A program made the position numbers and the translations under genes. A stretch of 64,000 nt of DNA, from contig NZ_CDME01000008.1 in NCBI RefSeq assembly GCF_000826545.1, positions 1,054,001 to 1,118,000 of the forward strand, read 5' to 3'. Positions 16,205 through 27,498 of this stretch are shown piece by piece. The DNA comes from Kibdelosporangium sp. MJ126-NF4 (lineage in GTDB: Bacteria; Actinomycetota; Actinomycetes; Mycobacteriales; Pseudonocardiaceae). Numbering within the stretch: the first letter of the stretch is position 1; each line of letters starts with the position of its first letter. Under the pieces are notes generated by a model. The model searched no databases. It worked only from the letters and a program-made list of their open reading frames with translations, and was not told the origin of the DNA.

Positions 16205-16819
16205 TCAAACGGCGTCCAAGGCTGCGGCTATGGCGTCTCTGACAGTGTTCTCGTCCGGTACCGCGCCGCCCAGTTCGGCCAGTGACGTCATCGGCACGTC
16301 CGGCAGGCCGCACGCGACGAACGACTGGTACACCGACAGATCCGAGTCGATGTTCAGCGAGAAGCCGTGGCTGGTCACGCCACGGCGAATACGCATCCCG
16401 ATCGAGGCGATCTTGTGGTGATCCGATGTCCACACCCCGACGAGACTCTGCCCGCCCGGCGGGGTGTCGCGGCGGATCAGCCGGTACCCCAGCGAGTCCA
16501 GCGCGGTGATCAGGCCGTTCTCCAGCCACCGGACCACGTCGCCCGGTCCGCGTTGGCGCAGGTCGATGACCAGGTAGCCGACCAGTTGACCGGGGCCGTG
16601 GTAGGTGGCCTGTCCGCCGCGGTCGACCGGGATCACCGGGATGTCGCCGTGGCTGGGCAGTTCGGCTGGTGGGGTGCGGGCGCCGTAGGTGATCGTCGGC
16701 GGATGGGTGAGCAGCACCAGACGGTCCTCGATCAGCCCGCTCTGCCGTTGCTCCACCCAGCCACGCATTTCCTCGATCGCTTCGAGGTACGGCACTTCCT
16801 CCAGATCGATCCGTTTCAC
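16205..16819 (-). CDS. lipB: Lipoyl(octanoyl) transferase LipB
   Basis: 204 residues. LipB moves octanoyl from acyl carrier protein to the lipoyl domains of E2 subunits and GcvH, the first step of lipoate assembly in the cytoplasm. The family signature RGGQATYHGPGQLVGY is at residues 67-82, the catalytic Cys is C170 (FVACGLPD) and the partner Lys is K136 (HHKIASIG). Length is near the family norm (about 210-230). In many actinomycetes lipA lies next to lipB; it is not seen here, where the neighbours are an SDR gene (16 bp upstream) and the 1136-residue gene. ATG at 16817-16819. Confidence 0.95.
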   Translation of the reverse strand: MKRIDLEEVPYLEAIEEMRGWVEQRQSGLIEDRLVLLTHPPTITYGARTPPAELPSHGDIPVIPVDRGGQATYHGPGQLVGYLVIDLRQRGPGDVVRWLENGLITALDSLGYRLIRRDTPPGGQSLVGVWTSDHHKIASIGMRIRRGVTSHGFSLNIDSDLSVYQSFVACGLPDVPMTSLAELGGAVPDENTVRDAIAAALDAV

Positions 16820-16835
16820 ACCACCTACGTTAGAC

Positions 16836-17543
16836 CTACCACGCCACCTTGCCCTCGTCGTTGAAGAAGCCGCCCGTCGGGCCGTCGTCGTCGAGCGTGG
16901 CGAGCTTCACGGAGATTGCCGCGCCCTGTGCCGCGGTCCGGTAACCCCTGTGGCCGTTGAGGTCCGTGGCACAGTAGCCCGGATCCGCCGCGTTGACGAG
17001 AATGCCGGAGTCGCGGAGCTCCTTGGCGTACTGGACAGTCAACGAGTTCACGGCGGTCTTCGACACGGGATACGCCGCTGCCGGGGGCATCGAGTCGTAC
17101 TCCCTCGCCGCCTCGGTGAGAGAGCCGACGCCGCTGGAGACGTTGACGATCCGCGCACCGGCCGAGCGCGACAGCAACGGCAGCATGGCGTTGGTGACCG
17201 TGAGGACGCCCAAAACGTTGGTGTCGAACACGGTCCGCACCAGGTCGATGTCGACCTTGCTCGGTTCCTGGCCCCAGCCGCCGGTGATTCCCGCGTTGTT
17301 GACCAGCACGTCCAGCCTGCCGAACCGCTCGTCGATCCAGGCGGCAGCCTGCCGCACGGTCTCCGGATCGGTCACGTCCAGTGCCACCGAGTCGGCGTTC
17401 AACTCCTTGGCCGCCTGCTGACGACGGTGTTCGTCGCGGGCGCCGATGACCACGGTCATCCCCAGCGCGGCGAGCTGTGCGGCGATCTCGTACCCGATGC
17501 CCTTGTTCGCGCCGGTCACCAACGCGATCTTTGTTTCGGTCAT
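16836..17543 (-). CDS. Short-chain dehydrogenase/reductase
   Basis: 235 residues of a classical SDR. The cofactor motif is TGANKGIG (residues about 10-17), followed by NNAG (about 86-89), VNVSS with the catalytic Ser, and YPVSK with Tyr and Lys. The Arg in GARDEHRR after beta-2 favours NADPH. It resembles carbonyl reductase-type members. The gene diverges from a LysR-type regulator, the usual layout when the regulator controls the enzyme. Its stop is 16 bp ahead of lipB, but a functional link to lipoate is not expected. Confidence 0.9.
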   Translation of the reverse strand: MTETKIALVTGANKGIGYEIAAQLAALGMTVVIGARDEHRRQQAAKELNADSVALDVTDPETVRQAAAWIDERFGRLDVLVNNAGITGGWGQEPSKVDIDLVRTVFDTNVLGVLTVTNAMLPLLSRSAGARIVNVSSGVGSLTEAAREYDSMPPAAAYPVSKTAVNSLTVQYAKELRDSGILVNAADPGYCATDLNGHRGYRTAAQGAAISVKLATLDDDGPTGGFFNDEGKVAW

Positions 17544-17612
17544 GATCCCAGCTCAGCATCGGTTCGGCCGGGACACCATGACCGGATGGGCCCGCAGCGA
17601 TACCCTGGGGGT

Positions 17613-18482
17613 ATGGATTGGGGCGGGTCGGACTGGCTGGAAACCCGAGAACTTCTCTACTTCGTCGCGGTCGCCGAGGAGTTGCACTTCGGCCGTGCCG
17701 CCGAGCGCCTGCGGATCGCCCAACCGCCGCTGTCGCGCGCGATCCGGCAACTCGAACAACGCCTTGGTGTGACGTTGTTCGACCGCACCAGCCGCAAGGT
17801 CGAGCTCACCGACGGCGGTTCGGTGCTGCTGCACGAAGCCCGCAAAGCGCTGGACGCCGTCGCCGCGGCGGGCCGTCGCACGAAACGCGTCACGCAACCC
17901 CGGCTGGTCCTGGTGATGAAAGCCGGCAGCGATGGCGGCATGCTCCAGGACATCCTGGACGCCTACACGGGCGAACCCGACGCGCTGCCCGTGGAGTTGC
18001 TCGTGTGCGGTATCGGCGAACAGGCGCAGATCCTCCGCGACGGACGCGCCGACGTGGCGATCCTGCACCTGCCGTACGACGACACGTCCGGCTTCGACAC
18101 CGAGCAGTTGCGTGTGGAAGGCGCGGTCGCGATCCTGCCCGTCCGGCACCGGCTCGCCGACCGGGAGCGGCTGTGGATGGCCGATCTCGAAGGCGAACCG
18201 ATGCCGCGCTGGCGCGGGATGCCGGGTGACGGCCCGCTGGTGCGCGACGCGGCGCAGCTCATGCAACTCGTCGCGGTCGGTCAGGTGATCGCCGTGCTGC
18301 CCGCGTCCGCGCGGCTCGGGCTGCGCGGCGATCTCGTCGCTGTGCCTGTTGTGGACGGTCCTATCTCGACGATCCTGGTCGGCTGGCCTGAGCGGTCGTG
18401 TTCACGGGCCGTGGCGGCGTTCGTCCGTGCCGCTATTGCTGTTGCTGAGCGAGAATTCCACCCGCACGTCGAACTGGCATGA
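17613..18482 (+). CDS. LysR-family transcriptional regulator (divergent to SDR)
   Basis: 289 residues from ATG 17613; the frame is open for 900 bp upstream across the SDR gene but that part is antisense. The winged helix at residues about 8-66 (ELLYFVAVAEELHFGRAAERLRIAQPPLSRAIRQLE) is a textbook LTTR DNA-binding domain; residues about 95-280 form the effector-binding domain. ATG 17586 in frame is a second choice. The 69-bp gap to the SDR start is long enough for a shared operator. The 3' end overlaps the end of the facing hydrolase gene by 50 bp. Confidence 0.88.
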   Translation: MDWGGSDWLETRELLYFVAVAEELHFGRAAERLRIAQPPLSRAIRQLEQRLGVTLFDRTSRKVELTDGGSVLLHEARKALDAVAAAGRRTKRVTQPRLVLVMKAGSDGGMLQDILDAYTGEPDALPVELLVCGIGEQAQILRDGRADVAILHLPYDDTSGFDTEQLRVEGAVAILPVRHRLADRERLWMADLEGEPMPRWRGMPGDGPLVRDAAQLMQLVAVGQVIAVLPASARLGLRGDLVAVPVVDGPISTILVGWPERSCSRAVAAFVRAAIAVAEREFHPHVELA

Positions 18483-19200
18483 TCGGTGCGGGCTCGGTGG
18501 TGAGGAAGTCGTCGACCAGTCTGGTCACCAGGTCCGGCCGCTCCCAGAACATCAGGTGCGATGTCGCGGGCACGATGCCCAGCTGCGCTTCCGGGATCGC
18601 CTCGTACATGTCGATGACGTGCCGCAGGTGGATCATGTCGTCGTCGGCGACGAGGACCAGCGTCGGACTGGTCACCTCGTGCGGGTCCACCGCCGCGTCC
18701 ATCTCCATCTCGGCGAACTTCCTGACCACCACGGGGAAGTGGTCGCGGCCGTCGGGGGAGATCTCGGCGTAGCGGTCCACCAGCTCCTGCGGCATCGGCG
18801 CGTCCGGCTCCGGCAGGAACATCCAGCCGTCCTTGTCGTACGCGGTGCTCACCAGCACGAGCTTGCGCACGAGATCGGGCCGCCGCAACGCGAACGCGAG
18901 CGCCACGAAGGCGCCGGAGCTGTACCCGGCGATGTGCGCGGGCCCGCCGACGACCTCGTCGACGAACGCGGCCACGTCGTCGACCAGCATGTCGATGCTG
19001 ACCGGGCCGTCCACATCGGGCGTGTGGCCGTGGCCGCGCCGGTCCAGCAGGTAGATCCGGAACTTCCCGGCCAGCGTCAGCAGGTTCCCGTCGAAGTCCC
19101 GGGAGTCGGAGAAGCCGCCGTGCAGCAGCACAAGCGGTTCACCTTCGCCTTGCGTGTCGTACCAGGAGCGAACACCGTTGACTGTCACATATTCCGCCAC
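18433..19200 (-). CDS. Alpha/beta hydrolase in a TetR-sigma operon
   Basis: 255 residues, GTG start at 19198-19200. The fold's oxyanion loop is LVLLHGGFSDSRDF, the nucleophile elbow GYSSGAFVALAFALRRP (Ser about residue 94), the acid is probably in LVADDDMIH and the His in VPATSHLMFWERP. It resembles small esterases/epoxide-hydrolase-like enzymes. It follows the ECF sigma gene by 21 bp, in the order TetR, sigma, hydrolase. The product is cytoplasmic. Substrate is unknown. It converges on the LysR gene with a 50-bp overlap. Confidence 0.88.
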   Translation of the reverse strand: MAEYVTVNGVRSWYDTQGEGEPLVLLHGGFSDSRDFDGNLLTLAGKFRIYLLDRRGHGHTPDVDGPVSIDMLVDDVAAFVDEVVGGPAHIAGYSSGAFVALAFALRRPDLVRKLVLVSTAYDKDGWMFLPEPDAPMPQELVDRYAEISPDGRDHFPVVVRKFAEMEMDAAVDPHEVTSPTLVLVADDDMIHLRHVIDMYEAIPEAQLGIVPATSHLMFWERPDLVTRLVDDFLTTEPAPIMPVRRAGGILAQQQQ

Positions 19201-19221
19201 AAGATCCCTCTCGGTCAGTCC

Positions 19222-20151
19222 TTACTCCTGGGACGAGGTGGTCGCCGAGAACTCATCGCCGCCCAGCCCGAACAGCGGAAAAAGATGCCCGGCCTGCAGA
19301 TACGTGGTCGTATGGGTGATCAGCCCGCCGGACACCTCGTACACCTGCAGCGCGAACGGCTTGCCGTGCAGGTATTGGGCGTACACCGGCGCGCCGTTGG
19401 CGTGACCGGCGGGCACGAACGTCGAGACCTGGCAGACCGCCTCCGGGCCGCTGCCGCGCAACGCCGCCATCAGCTCGTCGCGGCCACGCATCCACCAGGT
19501 GAACGGCGGCATGGTCGTTGTGGCGTCCTTGTGCAGCAACGTGACGAGCGTGTCCAGGTCGTAGCGCGTGAACGCTCGCATGTAGCGCTCGACGACGTCG
19601 TGCTGGTTCTCGTCGAGCGGCTTCGGCTCCGGACGGGACGCGAGTGTCGCGCGGGCTCGCTGCAGTGCGCTGTTCACCGACGCGACACTGGTGTCCAGCA
19701 GTTCGGCGACCTCGTCCGCCTTCCACGCCAGCACTTCACGCAGGATCAGCACCGCGCGCTGTTTGGGCGGCAGGTACTGCAACGCGGCGACGAACGCCAT
19801 CCGGATGGTTTCCCGCTCCGCGACCACGGTCGCCGGATCCAGCACGCGAGCGTCCGGGACCGGTTGCGTCCACGCCGTTTCCGGCAGTGGCTCCGGGAAA
19901 GGCGTGCCCGCCTTCGACGGTCCGGCGAGGTCCATCGCGACGCTCCGGCGCTGGGCGCTGCGCAGCATGTCGAGGCAGACGTTGGTGGCGATCGCGTACA
20001 GCCATGACTTGAGCGAGCCGTGCCGCTGATCCTGCTTGCGCCACGCACGAAGGAACGTCTCCTGCACCGCGTCCTCGGCCTCCAGCCCCGCGCCCAGCAT
20101 GCGATAGCAGTAGCCCGTCAGTCCGATCCGGTACTGCTCAAGATCGCTCAT
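19222..20151 (-). CDS. ECF sigma factor with C-terminal SnoaL-like domain (SigG-type)
   Basis: 309 residues. Region 2 (YRIGLTGYCYRMLGAGLEAEDAVQETFLRAWRK) and region 4 (LPPKQRAVLILREVLAWKADEVAELLDTSVASVNSALQRAR) are clear, and the last 120 residues form an NTF2/SnoaL-like domain (MRAFTRYDLDTLVTLLHKDATTTMPPFTWWMRGRDEL). This architecture is that of the TIGR02960/SigG-like group, which needs no membrane anti-sigma factor and is regulated through its own C-terminal domain. The ATG overlaps the TetR stop as ATGA, so translation is coupled. A second member of the group is at 30205-31146. Confidence 0.9.
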   Translation of the reverse strand: MSDLEQYRIGLTGYCYRMLGAGLEAEDAVQETFLRAWRKQDQRHGSLKSWLYAIATNVCLDMLRSAQRRSVAMDLAGPSKAGTPFPEPLPETAWTQPVPDARVLDPATVVAERETIRMAFVAALQYLPPKQRAVLILREVLAWKADEVAELLDTSVASVNSALQRARATLASRPEPKPLDENQHDVVERYMRAFTRYDLDTLVTLLHKDATTTMPPFTWWMRGRDELMAALRGSGPEAVCQVSTFVPAGHANGAPVYAQYLHGKPFALQVYEVSGGLITHTTTYLQAGHLFPLFGLGGDEFSATTSSQE

Positions 20152-20723
20152 GGCTCGATCGTGCCACGGCCGACGAACATCACCTCGGCGAGCGTGCGGA
20201 ACAGGTCAGCCGGGTCCCGCTCGCCGATGGCCCGGTCGAGGTTGCCCGCCAACGCGAGCGTGGCGAAGCCGTGCGCGGCCGACCACGCGGCGAGCTGGAC
20301 CAGGCGGGCGCTCTGGTCCCCGGTCCACAGTTCGATCGTGCCGCGCAACTGTTTGCTGGTCCGCTCCCGTGCGGTGACCAGTTCGGGGGCGTCGCGGTGG
20401 TAGAGGTCCGGGCGGTACATCACCTCGAAGTGCGCGGGGTGTTCCAACGCGAACCGCACGTATCGCATGCCGAGGTCGATGAACTCGTCGTGTTCGTCGC
20501 CGACGGCCTCTGCCAGCGAATCGGCGAGCAGTTCGTTACCCTCGACCGCGATCGCGGTCAGCAGCCCGGCCTTGTCCTTGAAGTGGTGCGCAGGTGCGGC
20601 GTGCGAGACGCCCGCCCGGCGGGCGAGGTCCCGCAGGCTGATCGCGCTCGGGCCGTCCGCCGCGATCACTTCAAGCGCGGCGTCGAGAACAGCTCGGCGC
20701 AGGTCGCCATGGTGATAGGCCAT
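20148..20723 (-). CDS. TetR-family repressor heading the sigma-hydrolase operon
   Basis: 191 residues from ATG 20721-20723; the much longer open frame upstream runs antisense through the next gene. The N-terminal HTH is LRRAVLDAALEVIAADGPSAISLRDLARRAGVSHAAPAHHFKDKAGLL, where APAHHF replaces the usual YxHF. The C-terminal part resembles the WHG-type TetR ligand domain. Two palindromes 19-72 bp upstream are its likely operators and lie in the promoter region shared with the rightward SCO6745-like gene, so it probably represses both directions and itself. The stop overlaps the sigma ATG. Confidence 0.88.
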   Translation of the reverse strand: MAYHHGDLRRAVLDAALEVIAADGPSAISLRDLARRAGVSHAAPAHHFKDKAGLLTAIAVEGNELLADSLAEAVGDEHDEFIDLGMRYVRFALEHPAHFEVMYRPDLYHRDAPELVTARERTSKQLRGTIELWTGDQSARLVQLAAWSAAHGFATLALAGNLDRAIGERDPADLFRTLAEVMFVGRGTIEP

Positions 20724-20741
20724 ACAAGCACCATACCGCCA

Positions 20742-20760
20742 ATCTTGTCGTTGACAAGAT
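20742..20760. promoter_or_regulatory. TetR operator 1 (perfect 8-3-8 palindrome)
   Basis: ATCTTGTC-GTT-GACAAGAT, both arms identical, centred 28 bp before the TetR ATG. It overlaps the -35 hexamer of the rightward promoter. Confidence 0.75.
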
Positions 20761-20780
20761 GCCGTCGCGCTCCGTAATCT
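20751..20780 (+). promoter_or_regulatory. Sigma-70-type promoter for the SCO6745-like gene
   Basis: TTGACA (20751-20756), an 18-bp spacer and TAATCT (20775-20780). Both hexamers are embedded in the two operator palindromes, so binding of the TetR protein should block RNA polymerase directly. The start codon is 31 bp after the -10 box. Confidence 0.65.
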
Positions 20781-20795
20781 TGGCAGTGACAAGAT
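20777..20795. promoter_or_regulatory. TetR operator 2
   Basis: ATCTTGGC-AGT-GACAAGAT, a copy of operator 1 with one mismatch in the left arm. It starts 35 bp after operator 1 begins and covers the -10 box and likely transcription start. Confidence 0.7.
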
Positions 20796-20810
20796 GACGG
20801 AGGTTCTCCC

Positions 20811-21641
20811 GTGCGACAGATGTGGCAGCTGATCGAACCCGTGCACGCGCTCGTGTACTACGCGCCCCAGGTGACCGAGGAGTTCGCCAGCCTCGGCTAC
20901 CACGTGGACACCCGCTGGCCGAGTTACTTCCCGCTCCGATCCGCGCCGTTGGGCCCGGCCACAGCCGAACTTGTGGCCGCCACCTTCCACAGCTTCAACC
21001 CCGCCATGGTCGCCGAGCACATCCCCGTCGCCTGGGACATCGCGTCGCCATCCGCGGTGATCGACGCGCGGCTGCGCGGTATGGACCGGGCCCTGCGCAA
21101 ACTCCTCGGCGACCGTGACCTGACCGAGGCGGCCGAGCTGCTCACGAAGGTCGCACTGGCCGTGGATACCGCCGCCACTGCAGGCCGTCCGCTGGCCGCG
21201 GCCAACGCGGCACTGCCGTGGCCCGAGGAGCCACACCTCGCCCTCTGGCACGCGGCGACGATCATCCGGGAACACCGGGGCGACGGGCACATCACGGCGC
21301 TGCAGGCCGCCGGTCTTGATCCGTGTGAATCGCTGGTCTCGTTCGCCGCAGTCGGCGCCGCGCCGGTCGAGGTCTTCGCCAGTCGAGGCTGGAGCGATGA
21401 GCAATGGGCCGCCGCGCGGGACCGGCTGCGGGAGCGCGGCTGGGTGGACGCCGAGGGCAACGCCACCGCCAAGGGACAGGCGGGCCGCGAACAGGTCGAA
21501 AGCCTGACCGACGAACTGGCCGCGGCGCCCTGGTCGGCGGTCGATCCCGGTCGGGTGGCCCAGCTGGTGATGCCTCTCACCATGGCCGCCGTGCAGTCGG
21601 GCCTCCTTCCTTCCAAGAGCACACTCGGCATCCGCCGCTAG
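20811..21641 (+). CDS. SCO6745-family protein (MarR/SalK-like helical protein)
   Basis: 276 residues, GTG start 8 bases after GGAGG. The text MWQLIEPVHALVYYAPQVTEEFASLGYHVDTRWPSYFPLRSAPLG and the later FYNFSP-like FHSFNPAMVAEHIPVAWD mark the SCO6745/SalK group of actinobacteria, helix-rich proteins with a C-terminal winged-helix-like part (LRERGWVDAEGNATAKGQAGREQVE). Their biochemical role is not established. The gene is under the double TetR operator and is transcribed away from the TetR-sigma-hydrolase operon, so it is likely part of the same response. Confidence 0.8.
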   Translation: MRQMWQLIEPVHALVYYAPQVTEEFASLGYHVDTRWPSYFPLRSAPLGPATAELVAATFHSFNPAMVAEHIPVAWDIASPSAVIDARLRGMDRALRKLLGDRDLTEAAELLTKVALAVDTAATAGRPLAAANAALPWPEEPHLALWHAATIIREHRGDGHITALQAAGLDPCESLVSFAAVGAAPVEVFASRGWSDEQWAAARDRLRERGWVDAEGNATAKGQAGREQVESLTDELAAAPWSAVDPGRVAQLVMPLTMAAVQSGLLPSKSTLGIRR

Positions 21642-21651
21642 TGTCCGCGGC

Positions 21652-21996
21652 ATGACGATCAACCGAGCGGTTCCCGATGTCCCGTGTGCCGACATCGAGG
21701 CGGGGAAGCGGTTCTACGGCCTCCTCGGCTTCGAGGAGGTGATGAACCTCGGGTGGGTGGTCGTGATGGCGTCACCCACCACCCCCGGCGCCCAGGTCAT
21801 CCTGATCGCGGCGGATCCGTCCGGCATGCACCCGGTCATGTCGATCGAGGTGGACGACGTCGACGCCGCGCACGCCGCGATGCGCGCGGACGGCGCGGAC
21901 ATCGTCTACGAGATCCGTGACGAGCCGTGGGGTGTGCGGCGGTTCTTCGTGCGCGACCCCGACGGGCAGATCGTCAACGTGGTGTCACACCGGTAA
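21652..21996 (+). CDS. VOC-superfamily protein (glyoxalase/bleomycin-resistance fold)
   Basis: 114 residues with two beta-alpha-beta-beta-beta modules. Module 1 opens with RAVPDVPCADIEAGKRFYGLLGFEEVMN, module 2 with MSIEVDDVDAAHAAMRADGADIVYE and ends RFFVRDPDGQIVNVVSHR. The family includes metal-dependent lyases, dioxygenases and drug-binding proteins; the ligands here cannot be fixed. It lies 10 bp after the SCO6745-like gene, probably in one transcript. Its last 23 bp overlap the end of the facing LysR gene. Confidence 0.85.
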   Translation: MTINRAVPDVPCADIEAGKRFYGLLGFEEVMNLGWVVVMASPTTPGAQVILIAADPSGMHPVMSIEVDDVDAAHAAMRADGADIVYEIRDEPWGVRRFFVRDPDGQIVNVVSHR

Positions 21997-22819
21997 GCGC
22001 GTCGACGAAACCACGCACCCGCGCGTTCGCGTTGCTCGCGCGCCACACCGGCCCCCATTCCAACACCGGTGCGTCGAGGATCGGCACGTACGCGATGTCC
22101 GGGCGGTCGTGGAACCGGGCCGTGTGCGCGCCGACCGCGAAGATCCCCTTACCCGCGCTGACCAGCGTCAGGATCTCCTGGAACGTCTCCGCGCCCGGTC
22201 CCTGCCGCGTCCCGTCGAACGAAAGTCCGCACGGCGCCTGGAGAAACACCTCACCGGCCAGGTCGGCGACCCGCACGCCCGACCGCCGCGCGAGCCGGTG
22301 GCCCACGGGCGCGGCCAGCAGCCACTGCTCGGTCAACAGCACCGGCCCGGTCACCAGATCGCTGTCCGCGATGGGAAAACAGCCGAGCATGACGTCGATC
22401 TCGCTGTCGCGCAAGCGTTGGGGGGCGTCACCGAGATGCATTTCCTTCAGCCGCACGGTACAACCCGGGTAAAGGTCGCGGAACTGCTTCTCCGCGTCGA
22501 CGACCATCCCGGCCGCCGCCGCGCCGACGAAGCCGACGGTCAGCTCGCCGTCGTGGCCTCGTCCGGCCTCGATCGCCCTGGCCAGACCGGCCTGCAACTG
22601 GACGTAGGCCGGGCGCACGTCGTCGACCAGCTGCTTGCCGACGGGCGTGAGGGCGACGTGTCTGCTGGTGCGTTCGAACAGCGGCACGCCGACGCGGCGT
22701 TCGAGGTGCCTGATCGTCTGGCTCACGCGTCCGGGAGTCACATGAAGCCTGCGCGCGGTCCGGCCGAAGTGCAGCTCCTCGGCCAGGGTCAGCAGTGCCT
22801 CGACCTCGTGCCGTTCCAT
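21974..22819 (-). CDS. LysR-family transcriptional regulator
   Basis: 281 residues. The HTH MERHEVEALLTLAEELHFGRTARRLHVTPGRVSQTIRHLERRVGVPLFERTSR is diagnostic; residues about 90-275 are a type 2 periplasmic-binding-like effector domain. It is of the group with a 'VTPGRVSQTI' recognition helix that is frequent in actinomycetes. It diverges (87 bp) from the small SnoaL-like gene, which may be its target. ATG at 22817-22819. Confidence 0.88.
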   Translation of the reverse strand: MERHEVEALLTLAEELHFGRTARRLHVTPGRVSQTIRHLERRVGVPLFERTSRHVALTPVGKQLVDDVRPAYVQLQAGLARAIEAGRGHDGELTVGFVGAAAAGMVVDAEKQFRDLYPGCTVRLKEMHLGDAPQRLRDSEIDVMLGCFPIADSDLVTGPVLLTEQWLLAAPVGHRLARRSGVRVADLAGEVFLQAPCGLSFDGTRQGPGAETFQEILTLVSAGKGIFAVGAHTARFHDRPDIAYVPILDAPVLEWGPVWRASNANARVRGFVDALTGVTPR

Positions 22820-22906
22820 CCGCGTGCCCCCATCGTTGAGCCTGGCTATCCGAACGTTGCCCGATCACTCGTTGTTCCGCGCCGCCCGCGCGGCGAGGGT
22901 GAGACC

Positions 22907-23341
22907 ATGGATTGGATCGAGATCGTCGACGTGCTGTACCGCTTCGGCCGTGGCCAGGACATCCGCGACCGGGATCTGTTCGCGTCGGCCTTCGCCGAGG
23001 ACGCCACAGTGGACTTCCAACCGGCTGCGGCCAAGTGGGGCGGGGTGAGCCCGCCGATGACCGGGCGCGACCAGATCGTGGACACGATCCTGACGGTGTT
23101 GTCGGACGTGGACACCACGCACGTCGTGACCAACCCGCGCGTGGAGATCGACAGCGACACCGCCCGGCTGACCGCGATCGTGGAGGCGCAGCACCTGCGT
23201 TCGGGTGACCACAGCACGTTCGCGCTGCTGAAGAACTTCTACGACGTGGACGTGGTCAGGGACGGCTCCCGCTGGGTGGCACGCCGGATCACCATCGACA
23301 ACGCGTGGTACCAGGGAACGCCCACCGAGTTCTTCGGGTGA
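22907..23341 (+). CDS. SnoaL/NTF2-like protein
   Basis: 144 residues from ATG 22907. It shows the cone-shaped alpha+beta fold pattern: an N-terminal helix (IVDVLYRFGRGQDIRDRDLFASAFAEDATVDF), a substrate-pocket strand and the closing strands LLKNFYDVDVVRDGSRWVARRITIDNAWYQG. The family covers ketosteroid-isomerase-like and polyketide-cyclase-like enzymes as well as non-enzymatic binders. It diverges from a LysR gene and lies 130 bp before geosmin synthase. No link to terpene formation is known. Confidence 0.82.
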   Translation: MDWIEIVDVLYRFGRGQDIRDRDLFASAFAEDATVDFQPAAAKWGGVSPPMTGRDQIVDTILTVLSDVDTTHVVTNPRVEIDSDTARLTAIVEAQHLRSGDHSTFALLKNFYDVDVVRDGSRWVARRITIDNAWYQGTPTEFFG

Positions 23342-23360
23342 GTCAGCGTCCTTCGGGTGA

Positions 23361-26042
<2,682 letters not shown>

Positions 26043-26084
26043 CGGGGCCACTCCTTCGTTCCTGGTGTGACACCAGCCTAGAGG

Positions 26085-26113
26085 CCATTGCGGCCACTTC
26101 CTGGCCGCAATGG
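26085..26113 (-). terminator. Terminator of rnhA
   Basis: A perfect 12-bp stem (26085-26096 with 26102-26113) and 5-nt loop lie two bases beyond the rnhA stop on the minus strand. There is no T-tract. Confidence 0.65.
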
Positions 26114-26114
26114 A

Positions 26115-26576
26115 TCAGGTTTTGCGGACAGCTTTGGCTTCCTCGCAGCCGCGCACGGCCAGCTGGTCGGCACGCTCGTTGCCCGGGTCGCCCGCGTGGC
26201 CCTTCACCCAGTGCCACTCGACCTCATGGGGCGTGGCGGCGGCCTCCAGCCGCTGCCACAGGTCGGCGTTCTTCACCGGCTGCTTGGCCGAGGTCTGCCA
26301 GCCGTTGGACTTCCACCGCGGCAACCACTGCATGATCCCGTTGCGCACGTAGGAACTGTCGGTGTAGAGGTGCACGACCGACGGCCGCGTCAACGTCTCC
26401 AGCGCCATGATCGGCGCCATCAGCTCCATCCGGTTGTTGGTCGTGGGCGACGCTTCCCCGCCGTGGAGTTCCCGCTCGTGCTGCCCGTACCGCAGCAGTG
26501 CACCCCACCCACCCGGGCCGGGATTCCCACTGCACGCGCCGTCGGTGTAGATCACCACAACCTGCTGTTCACCCAC
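26115..26576 (-). CDS. rnhA: Ribonuclease HI
   Basis: 153 residues, the normal bacterial length. It degrades the RNA strand of RNA:DNA hybrids using two metal ions. All catalytic residues are present: D12 ([11 protein letters not shown]), E51 (NNRMELMAP), D73 ([11 protein letters not shown]), H127 ([12 protein letters not shown]) and D137. The basic handle region around [16 protein letters not shown] is intact. Start GTG at 26574-26576. A damaged relative of the same enzyme lies at 47408-47872. The gene is monocistronic with a strong hairpin after it. Confidence 0.96.
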   Translation of the reverse strand: MGEQQVVVIYTDGACSGNPGPGGWGALLRYGQHERELHGGEASPTTNNRMELMAPIMALETLTRPSVVHLYTDSSYVRNGIMQWLPRWKSNGWQTSAKQPVKNADLWQRLEAAATPHEVEWHWVKGHAGDPGNERADQLAVRGCEEAKAVRKT

Positions 26577-26598
26577 GTGAGCACCGTACCGGGGCGGA

Positions 26599-27447
26599 TC
26601 AGAGCAGCGAGCGGGCCTCGGCGATCAGGTCGAGCTGCTCGTGGTAGTCGCTGCCGTCGAGGACGAGACTGAATTCGTCCGCGCCCGCGTCGACATAGGC
26701 GGCGATGCGTTCGGCGGCCTCCTGCGGGCTGCCGCCGATCGTGACCTCGGCGGCTTTCTCCGGGGCTGTCCGGAGGAACGCGCCGATCTGGGCGGTCATC
26801 CTCGCGCGGGCGGGCTCGTCGTTGAGCACCACGTGTACGCCGAGGTGGACGCGAGGCGTGGGCCTGCCGTAGTCCGCGGCGTACTGCCGCAGCCGGTCCT
26901 TGGCCTGGGTGACCTCGGCGGGCGTCAGCTGTGACGGCAGCCAGAGGTCCGCGTACTTCGCGGTTCGCCGCAGCGCGGACTCGCCGCTGCTGCTCCCGAC
27001 GAGCAGAGGCGGCACAGCGGCGCCCGGAGCCAGCGTGACCCCGAGCGCGGGCTCACCGGCGATCAACCGGGGCAGCACCTGCAGCGCGTTGTCCAGCAGA
27101 CGACCGCGGCCGGTCGCCGGAGCACCCACCGCCTGCCAGAACGGCGAGCCGGGGAAGCCGCCGATCCCCAGGCCGAGCCGGACCCTGCCGCCCGACAGGT
27201 GCTGCAAGGTCTGGATCTGCGCCGCCAGCATCGGCATCGGCCTGGTCGGGGCCGACACCACGCCGAAGTCCAGCGTCACACGTTCGGTCACGGCGGCGAC
27301 AGCGGACAGGACCACGACACATTCCATCGCGGGCGATCCGTCGCCGGTCAGCACGTCCGCCGCGCTGACCGAGTCGAAACCGAGTGACTCCACGCGCTTG
27401 GCCGCGGCGAGGATTTCCTGGGCAGGGAGCCCGACACCGATCTTCAT
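26599..27447 (-). CDS. LLM-class F420-dependent oxidoreductase
   Basis: 282 residues of a luciferase-like TIM barrel: [34 protein letters not shown] at the start, [40 protein letters not shown] as the cofactor-side segment. In actinomycetes such proteins usually use coenzyme F420, but FMN is possible. It ends 22 bp before rnhA and could share its transcript. Substrate unknown. Confidence 0.82.
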   Translation of the reverse strand: MKIGVGLPAQEILAAAKRVESLGFDSVSAADVLTGDGSPAMECVVVLSAVAAVTERVTLDFGVVSAPTRPMPMLAAQIQTLQHLSGGRVRLGLGIGGFPGSPFWQAVGAPATGRGRLLDNALQVLPRLIAGEPALGVTLAPGAAVPPLLVGSSSGESALRRTAKYADLWLPSQLTPAEVTQAKDRLRQYAADYGRPTPRVHLGVHVVLNDEPARARMTAQIGAFLRTAPEKAAEVTIGGSPQEAAERIAAYVDAGADEFSLVLDGSDYHEQLDLIAEARSLL

Positions 27448-27498
27448 ACCCGCCAGCGTCGAACGTCGACCTTGGTTGAGGTCAAGTCCCCGCGAACA

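Noticed and set aside
16689..17612. 308-codon N-terminal extension of the LysR gene
   Set aside because: The extension is antisense to the SDR gene; the HTH starts only after ATG 17613.
20724..21695. N-terminal extension of the TetR frame
   Set aside because: It crosses the operators and runs antisense through the SCO6745-like gene; the TetR HTH needs the ATG at 20723.
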